A stretch of DNA of 64,000 bases from BOG-908 sp963751795 (GCA_963751795.1 CAVVVI010000004.1:930001-994000); one strand, 5' to 3'. Shown: positions 26,575 through 34,593, numbered from the stretch's first letter. The notes: a model not told the origin generated them from the letters alone. Made by a program: numbers and translations.

Positions 26575-27825
26575 CTACACGCCCGTGAGGAAGTGCGACA
26601 TCACCGCCACGGCCCGGCCGGGCAGGCCCATGCGGCCCACATCCTCGCCGGCCACCAGCGCCACCTCGCTTTGCGGCACCCCCTGCCCGCTCACCGTGAT
26701 CTTGCCGACCACGTCGCCACGGTTGATCGGCGCGGGGATCGGGCTGTCGTAGGTGACGGCCACATGGGCGTGCTGGCGCCAGGCGCGCGGCAGGGTGAGT
26801 TTCAGATCCTGGCCGCCCACCAGCGGCACGGTGTGGCGGGTGCCGAGATAGACGGGCGCGTTCTCCACCACGTCGTTGGCGGAAAACAGTGTCACGTTCT
26901 CGAAGTTCGCGAACGCCCAGCCCATCAGCCGCACGCTTTCCTCCACGCGCGCATGCGCCGTCGGCATGCCGTTCAGCACCATGATGACGCGGCGGCCATT
27001 ATGCTCGGCACTGCCGACGACACCGAAGCCGCCGGCATCGGTGTGCCCGGTCTTGAGCCCATCGGCCATGCCGCGCTGGACCAGCGGATTGCGGTTGTAT
27101 TGGACGATGCCGTGATAGGTGAACGTCTTTTCCGAATCGTAGTGATAGTATTCGGGAAAGTCCTGGATGATCCGCTTGGCCAGTGTCGCGATATCGCGCA
27201 CCGACATGTGGTGCGCCGGATCTGGCCAGCCCGTGCAGTTGCGGAACACGCTGTGATTCATGCCCAGCGTTTTTGCCTCCGCGTTCATCATCTCGACGAA
27301 CTGCTCCTCGGAGCCGGCAATGCCCTCGGCAAGCACGATGCAGGCGTCGTTGCCGGACTGAATGATCATGCCGCGGATCAGCATCTCCACCGGGATCTGC
27401 GCGCCGAGTTCGACGAACATCTTCGAACCCTGGGTGCGCCAGGCGTGTTCGCTGACCGGCAGGCTCTGATCCAGCCGCAGCGTGCCGGCCTTCAGCTTGG
27501 AATAGACGATGTAGGCGGTCATCAGCTTGGTCATCGAGGAGGGCGGCATCTCCTCGTCGGCCGCCTTGTCGAGCAGCGTGGCGCCGGTGTTGAAATCGAT
27601 GATCACCGCCCATTTCGCCGCGGTGTCCATCGGGCCCAGCGGCGTGTTGGCCGGCGTGCCGGAAGGTGCGGGCGCGCCGCCGGTCTCGGCGCCGGCATCC
27701 TCCTCGTCGCCGCTTTTGTGGCCGGCCGGCGCCTCCTTGGGCGCATGGCGCGGGCGCGCGGCAGCCGGCCCCGCGGCCAGCAGGACCGCGCCGGAGAGCA
27801 GCAGGAAGCGGCGGGTCGGGGTCAT
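26575..27825 (-). CDS. D-alanyl-D-alanine carboxypeptidase (PBP5/6 family)
   Basis: This serine peptidase trims the pentapeptide of peptidoglycan in the periplasm. The product is 416 aa from the ATG at 27825, with a Tat/Sec-like signal (RRFLLLSGAVLLAAGPAAA). All three penicillin-binding motifs are present: SSMTKLM (SxxK), SGNDACIVLAEG (SxN) and GLKTGHTD (KTG). A C-terminal beta domain follows and ends SHFLTGV. An unusual Pro/Gly/Glu-rich linker of about 40 residues lies between the signal and the catalytic domain. It is 10 bp from rlpA in an envelope cluster mltB-rlpA-dacC-tmk. Confidence 0.93.
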   Translation of the reverse strand: MTPTRRFLLLSGAVLLAAGPAAARPRHAPKEAPAGHKSGDEEDAGAETGGAPAPSGTPANTPLGPMDTAAKWAVIIDFNTGATLLDKAADEEMPPSSMTKLMTAYIVYSKLKAGTLRLDQSLPVSEHAWRTQGSKMFVELGAQIPVEMLIRGMIIQSGNDACIVLAEGIAGSEEQFVEMMNAEAKTLGMNHSVFRNCTGWPDPAHHMSVRDIATLAKRIIQDFPEYYHYDSEKTFTYHGIVQYNRNPLVQRGMADGLKTGHTDAGGFGVVGSAEHNGRRVIMVLNGMPTAHARVEESVRLMGWAFANFENVTLFSANDVVENAPVYLGTRHTVPLVGGQDLKLTLPRAWRQHAHVAVTYDSPIPAPINRGDVVGKITVSGQGVPQSEVALVAGEDVGRMGLPGRAVAVMSHFLTGV

Positions 27826-27835
27826 GGCTGGCTCC

Positions 27836-28733
27836 TCATTGCACGACGATGCGGGCATCCACCACGCCGGACCGCAGCGCCTGGTCCAGCGCCGAATCGG
27901 CCTGCGCGATGGTGGCGAACGGGCCGGCCTGTACCGTGTAGGTGGTCTGCCTGTCCACGCGCGAGCGGACCACGCCGGCGCCGAGTCCGGCCAGCCTGGC
28001 GGCGACCACGTCGGCATATTGGGCGCGGTTGAAGCGGCCGGCGGTGATCATCAGCGTGCCGGGCTGGGGCTGCGTGGCGACGATGCGTTCGGGCAGGCGC
28101 TGCGGCGCGCGGCGGGCGGCTTGGGCGGGCGGTGGCGAGCTGGCGATGACATTCGCGCGCGCGGCATTGCCGGACGTGCCGGGCGGCGGCAGGGACTCGG
28201 CCTCAATAGCGGCGCGCGGCGCGGTCGCGATCTGCAGCTGCGGCGCCGCCGCCCACCTCATCGGCCGCCGCGCGGCTTTGCGCCGCATCCAGGCGCACGC
28301 GCACCCGCGCCGCGCCGGATTGCGGCAGCGCCAGCAGGAGTGCAGCGCGCGGCGATACGGCGATGATGCGGCCCGGTGCGGCAGGCCCGCGGTCGTTCAC
28401 GCGCACGGTCACTTGCCGCCCGTTTTCGAGGTTGGTGACATCGACGATGGCGGGCAGCTGGATCGTCTGCATGGCGGCCTCCAGCGCCGCCGGGTCATGC
28501 AGCTCGCCATCGGCGGTCAGCCCGGCCGAGGGTGCCTCCACCGTGGCGATTCCGGTGGCGTCGAGCGTCAGGTCCTCGGCGGGATAATACCAGAAGCCGC
28601 CCGCCTGGTAGGCGCTGCCCAGATGGTAATGCGGCGCGGCGACCGGGCGCGGCGCGGGTGGCGGGCGGCGATGTAGGCAGCCCGAGAGCCCCAGTGCCGT
28701 GAGCACCGCGAGCCCGATCCGGCACAGCGGCAT
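27836..28733 (-). pseudogene. rlpA: RlpA-type septal lipoprotein / lytic transglycosylase, one-base frameshift
   Basis: RlpA is an outer-membrane lipoprotein that cleaves denuded glycan. The lipobox LGLSGC lies at residues 15-20 of a clear lipoprotein signal. The double-psi barrel is present (YHLGSAYQAGGFWYYPAED, VTNLENGRQVTVRVNDRGP). The C-terminal SPOR domain is in another frame (AGRFNRAQYADVVAARL, then YTVQAGPFATIAQADSALDQ). The frame breaks at about 28241-28255 in a GGC/GCC-rich run; dropping one base joins ADEVGGAPQLQIATAPRA and gives 299 aa. As written, the protein ends at RRY and lacks SPOR. The ATG overlaps the mltB stop. Confidence 0.8.
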
Positions 28734-29692
28734 CAGGCGGTGGCGCTCGCCAGCAGGCCCACGCCAAGGGCGTAGAAATCGGACGGGTTGTAGCGGCGGA
28801 TGACGTTGAAATTCGCGTACACCATGAAGGCGTCGCCGCCCGTGCCGTCCGGCAGCAGCACGGCACCCTGCACATCGCCGCGGGAGAATGGGCGCCCGTC
28901 CAGGCGCCGCACGCCGGCTTGCTGCCACGCGGATAGCGGCCGCATGCGCTCGCGGCCGGTATCGCCAGGCAGCAGGCTGGGCGGCACGCGGACCGGCTGG
29001 CCCCAGGGCTCGCCCCAGCGCCAGCCGCACTTGGCCAGGTAATTGGCGACCGAGCCGAACACGTCGGCCCGATCGGTCCAGATGTCGCGCCGGCCGTCGC
29101 CATCGGCATCCACCGCATAGCGCAGATAGGAGCTGGGCATGAATTGCGGCTGGCCCATCGCACCGGCCCAGCTACCGGTCATGGCACGCGGCGCCACGTC
29201 GCCGGCGTCGAGGATACGCAGGGCGTTAAGCAGTTCGGTGCGGAAATAGCTGGCGCGCCGCCCGTCATAGGCGAGCGTCGCGAGCGCCTCGACGATGCGG
29301 TACGTGCCCGTCTTGGCGCCGAAGCCGGATTCCAGGCCCCAGATGCCGACCACGATCCTGGGGTCGGCCGGATAGCGGGCGGTGATGCGCGCGAGGCTGG
29401 CGGCTTCCCGCGCATAGGCGGCCCGCGCCGCTTCGAGCCGGCTCGGTGGCAGCACGCGCTGGCGGTATTGCGCCCAGGTGAGCGAGAATTCCGGCTGGTG
29501 ATGATCCAGCTCGAGCACGCGGGCGTTGGGCTGCACGCCCTCGAACGCTTCGTCCACGACGCGGCCGCGGATGCCGCTGCGCACCGCCTGCGCACGGATG
29601 CTGGCGACGAACTCGGCGAAACCGCCCTGGGCGGCGGCCGGGCGGCACAGCAGGGCCAAAGGCGTAGCGAGGGCAAACCGGCGGGTCAACAT
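28733..29692 (-). CDS. Lytic murein transglycosylase (MltB family)
   Basis: This enzyme cleaves the MurNAc-GlcNAc bond of peptidoglycan, forming 1,6-anhydro ends. The product is 319 aa from the ATG at 29692 with a signal peptide (RRFALATPLALLCRPAAAQ). The SLT_2 domain is present: catalytic Glu in VGIWGLESGFG, then GSWAGAMGQPQFMPSSYLRY and FGSVANYLAKCGWRWGEPWG. It is coupled to rlpA by TGATG. An earlier ATG at 29899 would make an unconvincing 69-residue extension without a signal. The unit mltB-rlpA-dacC-tmk is typical of alphaproteobacteria. Confidence 0.92.
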   Translation of the reverse strand: MLTRRFALATPLALLCRPAAAQGGFAEFVASIRAQAVRSGIRGRVVDEAFEGVQPNARVLELDHHQPEFSLTWAQYRQRVLPPSRLEAARAAYAREAASLARITARYPADPRIVVGIWGLESGFGAKTGTYRIVEALATLAYDGRRASYFRTELLNALRILDAGDVAPRAMTGSWAGAMGQPQFMPSSYLRYAVDADGDGRRDIWTDRADVFGSVANYLAKCGWRWGEPWGQPVRVPPSLLPGDTGRERMRPLSAWQQAGVRRLDGRPFSRGDVQGAVLLPDGTGGDAFMVYANFNVIRRYNPSDFYALGVGLLASATA

Positions 29693-29743
29693 GGGCGCGT
29701 TCTGCCATGTGGCCGACGGCGAAGAAAGCGCTTTCGCGCGCGT

Positions 29744-29772
29744 GCGGCAGCCCGGGTGAGCCGGACTGCCGC
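29744..29772 (-). terminator. Hairpin downstream of the nrdAB region
   Basis: Arms 29744-29755 and 29761-29772 pair over 12 bp with one mismatch, 17 bp past the nrdB stop on the minus strand. No U-run follows. It may end the nrdAB message before mltB. A perfect 12-bp palindrome (GAAAGCGCTTTC) sits next to it at 29724-29735. Confidence 0.4.
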
Positions 29773-29789
29773 CGTGGCGATCTAGTCGA

Positions 29790-30818
29790 TCAATCCGCGT
29801 GGCCCGCTTCCGGCCACACATCGTCCCATGTGCCGCCAGTGGAAGCCTTGCTGTATTCCGTCGAGCGGTTCTCGAAGAAATTGGCGTGCTCGGGCGCATT
29901 CAGCATGTCGTCGAGCCACGGCAGCGGATTGCGTTCGACATGGAAGAGCGGGCTCAGGCCGAGCTGCATGAGACGGCGGTCCGCGATGAAGCGGATGTAA
30001 CGCTTCACCTCGGCGGCGGTGAGCCCTTCCACCGGGCCCAGCTCGAAGGCGAGGTCGATGAAGGCGTCTTCATGATCGACGATAGTCGCACAGCAGATGT
30101 AGAGCTCGCGGCGCAGATCCTCGGTCCAGATCTCGGGGTTTTCCTGCACGAAGGTGCGGAACAGCTTGATGACGGAGAGGCAGTGCAGCGTCTCGTCGCG
30201 CACCGACCAGCTGACGATCTGGCCCATGCCCTTCAGCTTGTTGAAGCGCGGGAAGTTCAGCAGGATGGCGAAGCTGGCGAACAGCTGCAGCCCTTCGGTA
30301 AAGGCACCGAACGCGGCCAGCGTCTTGGCGATCTCGTGTTTGCTGTCCACGGTGAAGGACTGCATGTAGTCGAACTTGTCGCGCATCTCCTTGATGCTGC
30401 GGAACGCCTGGTACTCGGTCTCCGGCATGCCGATCGTGTCGAGCAGGTGGCTGTAGGCGGCGATGTGCACCGTCTCGATATTGCTGAATGCCGAGAGCAT
30501 CATCAGCACTTCGGTGGGTTTGAACACCTGGCTGTAGTGCTTCATGTAGCAGTTGTTCACTTCCACGTCGGACTGCGTGAAGAAGCGGAAAATCTGCGTG
30601 ACGAGGTTGCGCTCGCCGTTGGACAGGTTGCGGTGCCAATCCTTCACGTCGTCGGCCAGCGGCACTTCCTCGGGCAGCCAATGCACGCGCTGCTGGGTGA
30701 GCCAGGCATCATAGGCCCACGGGTAGCGGAACGGCTTGTAGACAGGATTTTCCGTGAGCAGGTCGAAGCGGACCGGCAGCTCGTCCATCGCGTGGGTTAC
30801 AGGCATGTTCTGGTCCAT
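29790..30818 (-). CDS. nrdB: Class I ribonucleotide reductase beta subunit NrdB
   Basis: NrdB carries the di-iron site that makes the tyrosyl radical needed by NrdA. The product is 342 aa. Metal ligands and radical Tyr have class Ia spacing: SDVE in IFRFFTQSDVEVNN, ETVHIAAY (E..H...Y) and the second pair in WSVRDETLHCL. The C-terminal tail ends with an acidic, Trp-rich TWDDVWPEAGHAD in place of the usual hydrophobic tail. It is downstream of nrdA by 73 bp. The Tyr is present, so this is not a class Ic (Phe/Leu) enzyme. Confidence 0.95.
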   Translation of the reverse strand: MDQNMPVTHAMDELPVRFDLLTENPVYKPFRYPWAYDAWLTQQRVHWLPEEVPLADDVKDWHRNLSNGERNLVTQIFRFFTQSDVEVNNCYMKHYSQVFKPTEVLMMLSAFSNIETVHIAAYSHLLDTIGMPETEYQAFRSIKEMRDKFDYMQSFTVDSKHEIAKTLAAFGAFTEGLQLFASFAILLNFPRFNKLKGMGQIVSWSVRDETLHCLSVIKLFRTFVQENPEIWTEDLRRELYICCATIVDHEDAFIDLAFELGPVEGLTAAEVKRYIRFIADRRLMQLGLSPLFHVERNPLPWLDDMLNAPEHANFFENRSTEYSKASTGGTWDDVWPEAGHAD

Positions 30819-30891
30819 GGGGGCAGTCCTGGCTAGGAGGCGATACGTAGTGTAGGGCGGCGGAGGCGGATGGGAAGCGGGGCTGCGGCGC

Positions 30892-32769
30892 CTACTGGCA
30901 GCTCAGGCATTCCTCGTAATTGGTAGCGGCGGCCACCAACGGCAGGGGCAGCGGGTCGTTGGCGACCGGCCCGGTATCCATCAGCGAGGATTTGGGCATG
31001 TCGCTGACCGTATCGGCCCGCTGGATGGAGAGCGAGCGGCAATAGTACAGCGACTTCACGCCGCGCTTCCAGGCCAGCATGTGGATCTCGTGCAGGTCGC
31101 GCTTGTGCACGTTGGCGGGCAGGAACACGTTCACCGACTGGCTCTGGCAGATATAGGGCGTGCGGTCGGCCGCGTGCTCGATGATCCAGCGCTGGTCCAG
31201 CTCGAACGCGGTCTTGTACACCGCGCGCTCCTGCTCGGTGAGGAAATCCAGATGCTGCACGCTGCCGCTGCGGAGCGTGATCGACGACCACACCTCGTCG
31301 GTATCCATGCCGCGCGCTTCGAGCAGAAGCTGCAGATGGCGATTGCGCACCGTGAAGCTGCCGGAAAGCGTTTTCTGCAGGAAGACGTTGGCCGCGATCG
31401 GCTCGATGCCCGGCGATGCGTTGCCGGCGATGATGCTGATGCTGGCGGTCGGCGCGATCGCCATCTTGTGCGAGAAACGCTCCATCACGCCGTAATCGGC
31501 GGCATCCGGGCAGGCGCCGCGCTCCTCGGCCAGCAGGCGGGATGCGGCATCGGCCTGCTCGCGGATATGCTTGTGCATCCGCTTGTTCCACACTTTCGCG
31601 ATCACGCCTTCGAACGGCACGTTCTGCGATTGCAGGAAGGAGTGGAAGCCCATCACGCCGAGGCCGACGCTGCGCTCGCGTGACGCCGCGTATTTCGCGC
31701 GCGCCATCTCGTCGGGCGCGCGGTCGATGAAATCCTGCAGCACGTTGTCGAGGAAGCGCATCGTGTCCTCGATGAACAGCGGATGGTCCTTCCAGTCGAA
31801 CCATGTCTCGAGGTTCAGCGACGACAGGCAGCATACCGCGGTGCGCTGCTGGCCGTACTGGTCGGTGCCGGTCGGCAGCGTGATCTCGCTGCACAGATTC
31901 GAGGTCTTCACCTCGAGCCCGGCAAATTTGTGGTGGTCCGGGCGGGCATTGTTCACGTGGTCGGAGAAGACGAGGTAGGGCTCACCGGTTTCCACGCGAG
32001 CGATCAGGATGCGGATCCACAGCGACCGCGCGCTGATCTGGCGGACGATCGCCTGGTCCTTGGGCGAACGCAGCGACCACAGCGCATCGGCTTCGACCGC
32101 ACGCATGAAATCGTCCGGCACCAGGATGCCGTGGTGCAGGTTGGGCGCCTTGCGGTTCGGGTCGCCGCCGGTCGGCCGGCGGATCTCGATGAACTCCTCG
32201 ATCTCGGGGTGCGAGACGGGCAGATAGACGGCCGCCGAGCCGCGGCGCAGCGAGCCCTGGCTGATCGCCAGCGTGAGGCTGTCCATCACGCGGATGAACG
32301 GGATCACGCCGCTGGTCTTGCCGTTCTGGCCCACCTTCTCGCCGATGGAGCGCAGATTGCCCCAGTAGCTGCCGATGCCGCCGCCTTTGCTGGCCAGCCA
32401 GACATTCTCGTTCCACAGGCCGACGATGCCGTCCAGGCTGTCGGACGCTTCGTTGAGGAAGCAGGAGATCGGCAGGCCGCGCTCGGTGCCGCCGTTGGAC
32501 AGGACCGGGGTGGCCGGCATCAGCCACAGGCGGCTGATGTAGTCGTACAGGCGCTGCGCATGGGCGGCGTCGTCGCCGTAGAAGCTGGCGACACGCGCGA
32601 ACAGATCCTGGTAGCCCTCGCCGGGCAGCAGATAGCGGTCGTCCAGCGTGGCGCGGCCGAAATCGGTGAGCAGCGCATCGCGGCTGCGATCGACGCGGAC
32701 CTGGTGGCGGCCCTTCATCTGCACGGCGTCGTCCAGCAAAGCGATCTCTCCCGGGTCACGATTCGTCAT
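30892..32769 (-). CDS. nrdA: Class I ribonucleotide reductase alpha subunit NrdA, without ATP-cone
   Basis: NrdA reduces ribonucleotides to deoxyribonucleotides. The product is about 625 aa, short for NrdA (E. coli 761), because the N-terminal roughly 90-residue ATP-cone is missing. Catalytic features: GLPISCFLNEASD (redox Cys), SNLCSEI (N, C and E of the active site), AVCCLSSLNL (partner Cys), LYYCRS (Tyr pair of the radical path) and the shuttle CLSC near the C-terminus. I prefer the ATG at 32769, as AGGA lies at proper distance; an ATG at 32778 has AGG abutting it. Loss of the ATP-cone implies no overall dATP inhibition by that domain. Confidence 0.93.
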   Translation of the reverse strand: MTNRDPGEIALLDDAVQMKGRHQVRVDRSRDALLTDFGRATLDDRYLLPGEGYQDLFARVASFYGDDAAHAQRLYDYISRLWLMPATPVLSNGGTERGLPISCFLNEASDSLDGIVGLWNENVWLASKGGGIGSYWGNLRSIGEKVGQNGKTSGVIPFIRVMDSLTLAISQGSLRRGSAAVYLPVSHPEIEEFIEIRRPTGGDPNRKAPNLHHGILVPDDFMRAVEADALWSLRSPKDQAIVRQISARSLWIRILIARVETGEPYLVFSDHVNNARPDHHKFAGLEVKTSNLCSEITLPTGTDQYGQQRTAVCCLSSLNLETWFDWKDHPLFIEDTMRFLDNVLQDFIDRAPDEMARAKYAASRERSVGLGVMGFHSFLQSQNVPFEGVIAKVWNKRMHKHIREQADAASRLLAEERGACPDAADYGVMERFSHKMAIAPTASISIIAGNASPGIEPIAANVFLQKTLSGSFTVRNRHLQLLLEARGMDTDEVWSSITLRSGSVQHLDFLTEQERAVYKTAFELDQRWIIEHAADRTPYICQSQSVNVFLPANVHKRDLHEIHMLAWKRGVKSLYYCRSLSIQRADTVSDMPKSSLMDTGPVANDPLPLPLVAAATNYEECLSCQ

Positions 32770-32812
32770 GCCGTCCATCCTGCCTGGCCCCCTGTCCGCG
32801 TCAAGGTTGTTA

Positions 32813-32828
32813 ACACTATATGTGGTGG
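32813..32828 (-). promoter_or_regulatory. Candidate NrdR box upstream of nrdA
   Basis: The sequence ACACTATATGTGGTGG matches 13 of 16 positions of the NrdR consensus acaCwAtATaTwGtgt. It lies 44 bp upstream of the nrdA start and on the minus strand contains TATAGT, a good -10. Regulation by NrdR is therefore inferred. NrdR usually uses two boxes about three helical turns apart; I found only this one. Confidence 0.65.
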
Positions 32829-33171
32829 GCGCGCTACGGGGCTACCGCCAGATCATGCGTCCGGACGGAAAATTGTAGGCAGGCGGAGCGTGGGTTTCCA
32901 GGCGGGATGGCCCGCGGAAATCTCTTGCAATTCTGATGCGGGCTGGGGCGTGCGTGGCTGTGCCGGCCGCCTGTTCAGGCGGCCAGCCACCCTAGCATGC
33001 CTGTCCCGGCGCGTCTGCGGGACGGCACGTCAGGCTGCGGACAAATATACGGCGTGGCGGCTGCTGGCCGGGTCGGCCGGGCGTGCGGGCGCGCCGGCCC
33101 CTGGCCGGAGGTCCAGGCGGCTCATGGAGTAGATCGGCGTGGGCGACGATGCCGGCCGAGCCCGGCCCGAC
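32829..33171. other. Non-coding stretch between nrdA and nusG
   Basis: No credible gene is seen on either strand. It holds two hairpins. One is a perfect 9-bp stem with a TT loop at 32965-32984, extendable by GGCT/AGCC through a bulge. The other is a 6-bp stem at 33003-33023. GC-rich direct text follows towards nusG. It may contain the nrdA leader or promoter and a small structured RNA, but nothing specific is recognised. Confidence 0.5.
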
Positions 33172-33203
33172 CTAGCCCGGCCGGCTGCAAGCGGCCGGGC
33201 TAG
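33172..33203 (-). terminator. Hairpin spanning the nusG stop codon
   Basis: Perfect 12-bp arms (CTAGCCCGGCCG and its complement) at 33172-33183 and 33192-33203 enclose an 8-nt loop. The TAG stop of nusG lies inside the 5' arm. It has no U-run on the minus strand but is a likely end of the tRNA-Trp/secE/nusG transcript. Confidence 0.6.
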
Positions 33204-33730
33204 ACCTTTTCGACCTGCCCGTATTCCAGCTCCACCGGCGTGGAGCGGCCGAAGATGGAGACGGACACCTTGAGGCGCCCCTTCTCCTCGTCGATCTCCT
33301 CGACGGTGCCGTTGAAGCTGGTGAACGGCCCGTCGGCGACGCGCACCTGCTCGCCGATCTCGAAGATGACGCTGCGGCGGGGATGGTCCACGCCGTCCTG
33401 CGCCTGCTTCATGATGCGGTCGGCTTCCGCCTCGCTGATCGGCGAGGGGCGCAGCTTGGTGCCCAGGAAGCCGGTCACCTTCGGCGTGTTCTTAATCAGA
33501 TGCCAGGCGTCGTCGGTCAGCTCCATCTTCACCAGCACGTAGCCGGGGAAGAACTTGCGCTCAGCGTTGATCTTCTGGCCGCGCCGCACTTCGACCACCT
33601 CTTCGGAGGGCACCAGCACCTCGTCGATATGGTCGGCCAGGCCCTTCTGCTCGGCCTGGTCCTTGATCGCGGCGGCGATCTTCTTCTCGAAGCCGGAATA
33701 GACGTGGACGACGTACCAGCGCTTGGCCAT
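33200..33730 (-). CDS. nusG: Transcription termination/antitermination protein NusG
   Basis: NusG binds RNA polymerase and couples it to Rho or the ribosome. The product is 176 aa: the NGN domain starts AKRWYVVHVYSGFEKKIA and contains AERKFFPGYVLVKMELTDDA. The KOW domain near the C-terminus reads VADGPFTSFNGTVEEIDEEK. It is 18 bp after secE, as usual. Unlike the common bacterial order, rplK does not follow; instead there is a hairpin and then the nrdA upstream region. Confidence 0.97.
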   Translation of the reverse strand: MAKRWYVVHVYSGFEKKIAAAIKDQAEQKGLADHIDEVLVPSEEVVEVRRGQKINAERKFFPGYVLVKMELTDDAWHLIKNTPKVTGFLGTKLRPSPISEAEADRIMKQAQDGVDHPRRSVIFEIGEQVRVADGPFTSFNGTVEEIDEEKGRLKVSVSIFGRSTPVELEYGQVEKV

Positions 33731-33748
33731 GGTGAGCTTCTCGATCCT

Positions 33749-33946
33749 TTAGGCGGCGGGGCCGGTGAACAGGATCCGCACGATCCAGCCCACGGCGAGG
33801 TCTACGCTGAAGAAGAACAGCGCGGTGATGGCGGCCATGGCGAGCACCAGGCCGGTGGTGACCAGGGTTTCCTTGCGGCTGGGCCAGGTGACGCGGGCGG
33901 CTTCCGCGCGGACGTCGGCCAGGAATTTCGCCGGTGCAAACGCCAA
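33749..33946 (-). CDS. secE: Preprotein translocase subunit SecE
   Basis: SecE is the essential clamp of the SecYEG channel. The 65-aa short form is typical of alphaproteobacteria: FLADVRAEAARVTWPSRKET (amphipathic helix with the conserved VxWP), then one TM helix TTGLVLAMAAITALFFFSV. The position between tRNA-Trp and nusG confirms the call. Confidence 0.95.
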   Translation of the reverse strand: MAFAPAKFLADVRAEAARVTWPSRKETLVTTGLVLAMAAITALFFFSVDLAVGWIVRILFTGPAA

Positions 33947-34021
33947 GGTAGGTTCCTTCGGGTAACGGGACAGAGAAGCGGCGGGCGGCAGCGGGACAGT
34001 ACCAATGCGGGCTTGTACGCG

Positions 34022-34098
34022 TGGCAGGGGTGGAGGGTCTCGAACCCCCAGCCTCCGGTTTTGGAGACCGGCGCTCTAGCCAATTGAGCTACACCCCT
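34022..34098 (-). tRNA. tRNA-Trp (anticodon CCA)
   Basis: The minus strand folds into a full cloverleaf: acceptor AGGGGTG/CACCCCT, D-arm GCTC/GAGC, anticodon stem CCGGT/ACCGG with loop CTCCAAA (anticodon CCA), and T-arm with TTCGAGA. The 3' CCA is encoded (34022-34024). The length is 77 nt including CCA. It lies upstream of secE, a conserved arrangement. Confidence 0.96.
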
Positions 34099-34226
34099 GC
34101 GGTGCCCTGGCGAACCGGGGGCAACGCACACGAGCGGCGTATGAACGGGGTTGGTGCCCGCCTGTCAAGCCTGGGCCACCGGCCGGGCTTGCCGGACCGG
34201 CCTGGCGGGCGGTATCCTCCCCCCGC

Positions 34227-34297
34227 GCGGGTGTAGCATAGTGGTAATGCTCTAGCCTTCCAAGCTAGCTAGGAGGGTTCGATTCCCTTCACCCGCT
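34227..34297 (+). tRNA. tRNA-Gly (anticodon TCC)
   Basis: Acceptor GCGGGTG/CACCCGC, D-arm GCAT/ATGC, anticodon stem CTAGC/GCTAG with loop CTTCCAA (anticodon TCC), and T-loop TTCGATT. The length is 71 nt; the 3' CCA is not encoded. It points away from tRNA-Trp. A short CGCGC/GCGCG stem and T5 run follow. Confidence 0.95.
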
Positions 34298-34318
34298 CGC
34301 GCACCGCGCGCCGTTTTT
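34298..34318 (+). terminator. Intrinsic terminator after tRNA-Gly
   Basis: The stem CGCGC-ACC-GCGCG (34298-34310) is followed by CCG and five T residues (34314-34318), immediately after the tRNA 3' end. The short stem makes this moderate evidence. Confidence 0.5.
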
Positions 34319-34410
34319 ATGCGGCCGTTAGGCGGTGCCCGCACAACGCATATCGCGCCTTTACGCGATCCCCCCCTACTCAGCCCCACCGGTTCGGAGG
34401 GGTGCTGCAC

Positions 34411-34494
34411 ATGGCCGATTTACTGGCGATCGTTTTGGGCATGGGGGCCATCCTGCTGATGGGCGCCTATGCCGTGCTGTGCGAGCACGTCTGA
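34411..34494 (+). CDS. 27-residue membrane micro-protein preceding kdpF
   Basis: The small ORF MADLLAIVLGMGAILLMGAY plus AVLCEHV is a single hydrophobic helix with a short polar tail. GGAGG lies 10 nt before the ATG. The stop overlaps the kdpF start as TGATG, so the two are translationally coupled. I recall similar tiny ORFs starting M-x-D-L-L ahead of kdpF in other bacteria, but I know no function. It is a likely extra small subunit or regulator of the Kdp pump, and too short for ordinary gene finders. Confidence 0.65.
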   Translation: MADLLAIVLGMGAILLMGAYAVLCEHV

Positions 34495-34580
34495 TGCTCG
34501 ACCTGATTTTGGGCGGCGCGGTGTCCTCGCTGCTGCTCGTCTATCTCGTCTGGGCGCTGGTCCGCCCCGAAGATTTCTGA
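34494..34580 (+). CDS. kdpF: K+-transporting ATPase small subunit KdpF
   Basis: KdpF is a 28-aa, single-helix lipid-like stabiliser of the KdpFABC complex. The sequence LILGGAVSSLLLVYLVWALV followed by RPEDF has the family hallmark LxGxxxxxLLxYLxxALxRPExF. It overlaps the upstream micro-ORF by TGATG and is followed 13 bp later by kdpA. Confidence 0.9.
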   Translation: MLDLILGGAVSSLLLVYLVWALVRPEDF

Positions 34581-34593
34581 AGGGGCCGCGACC

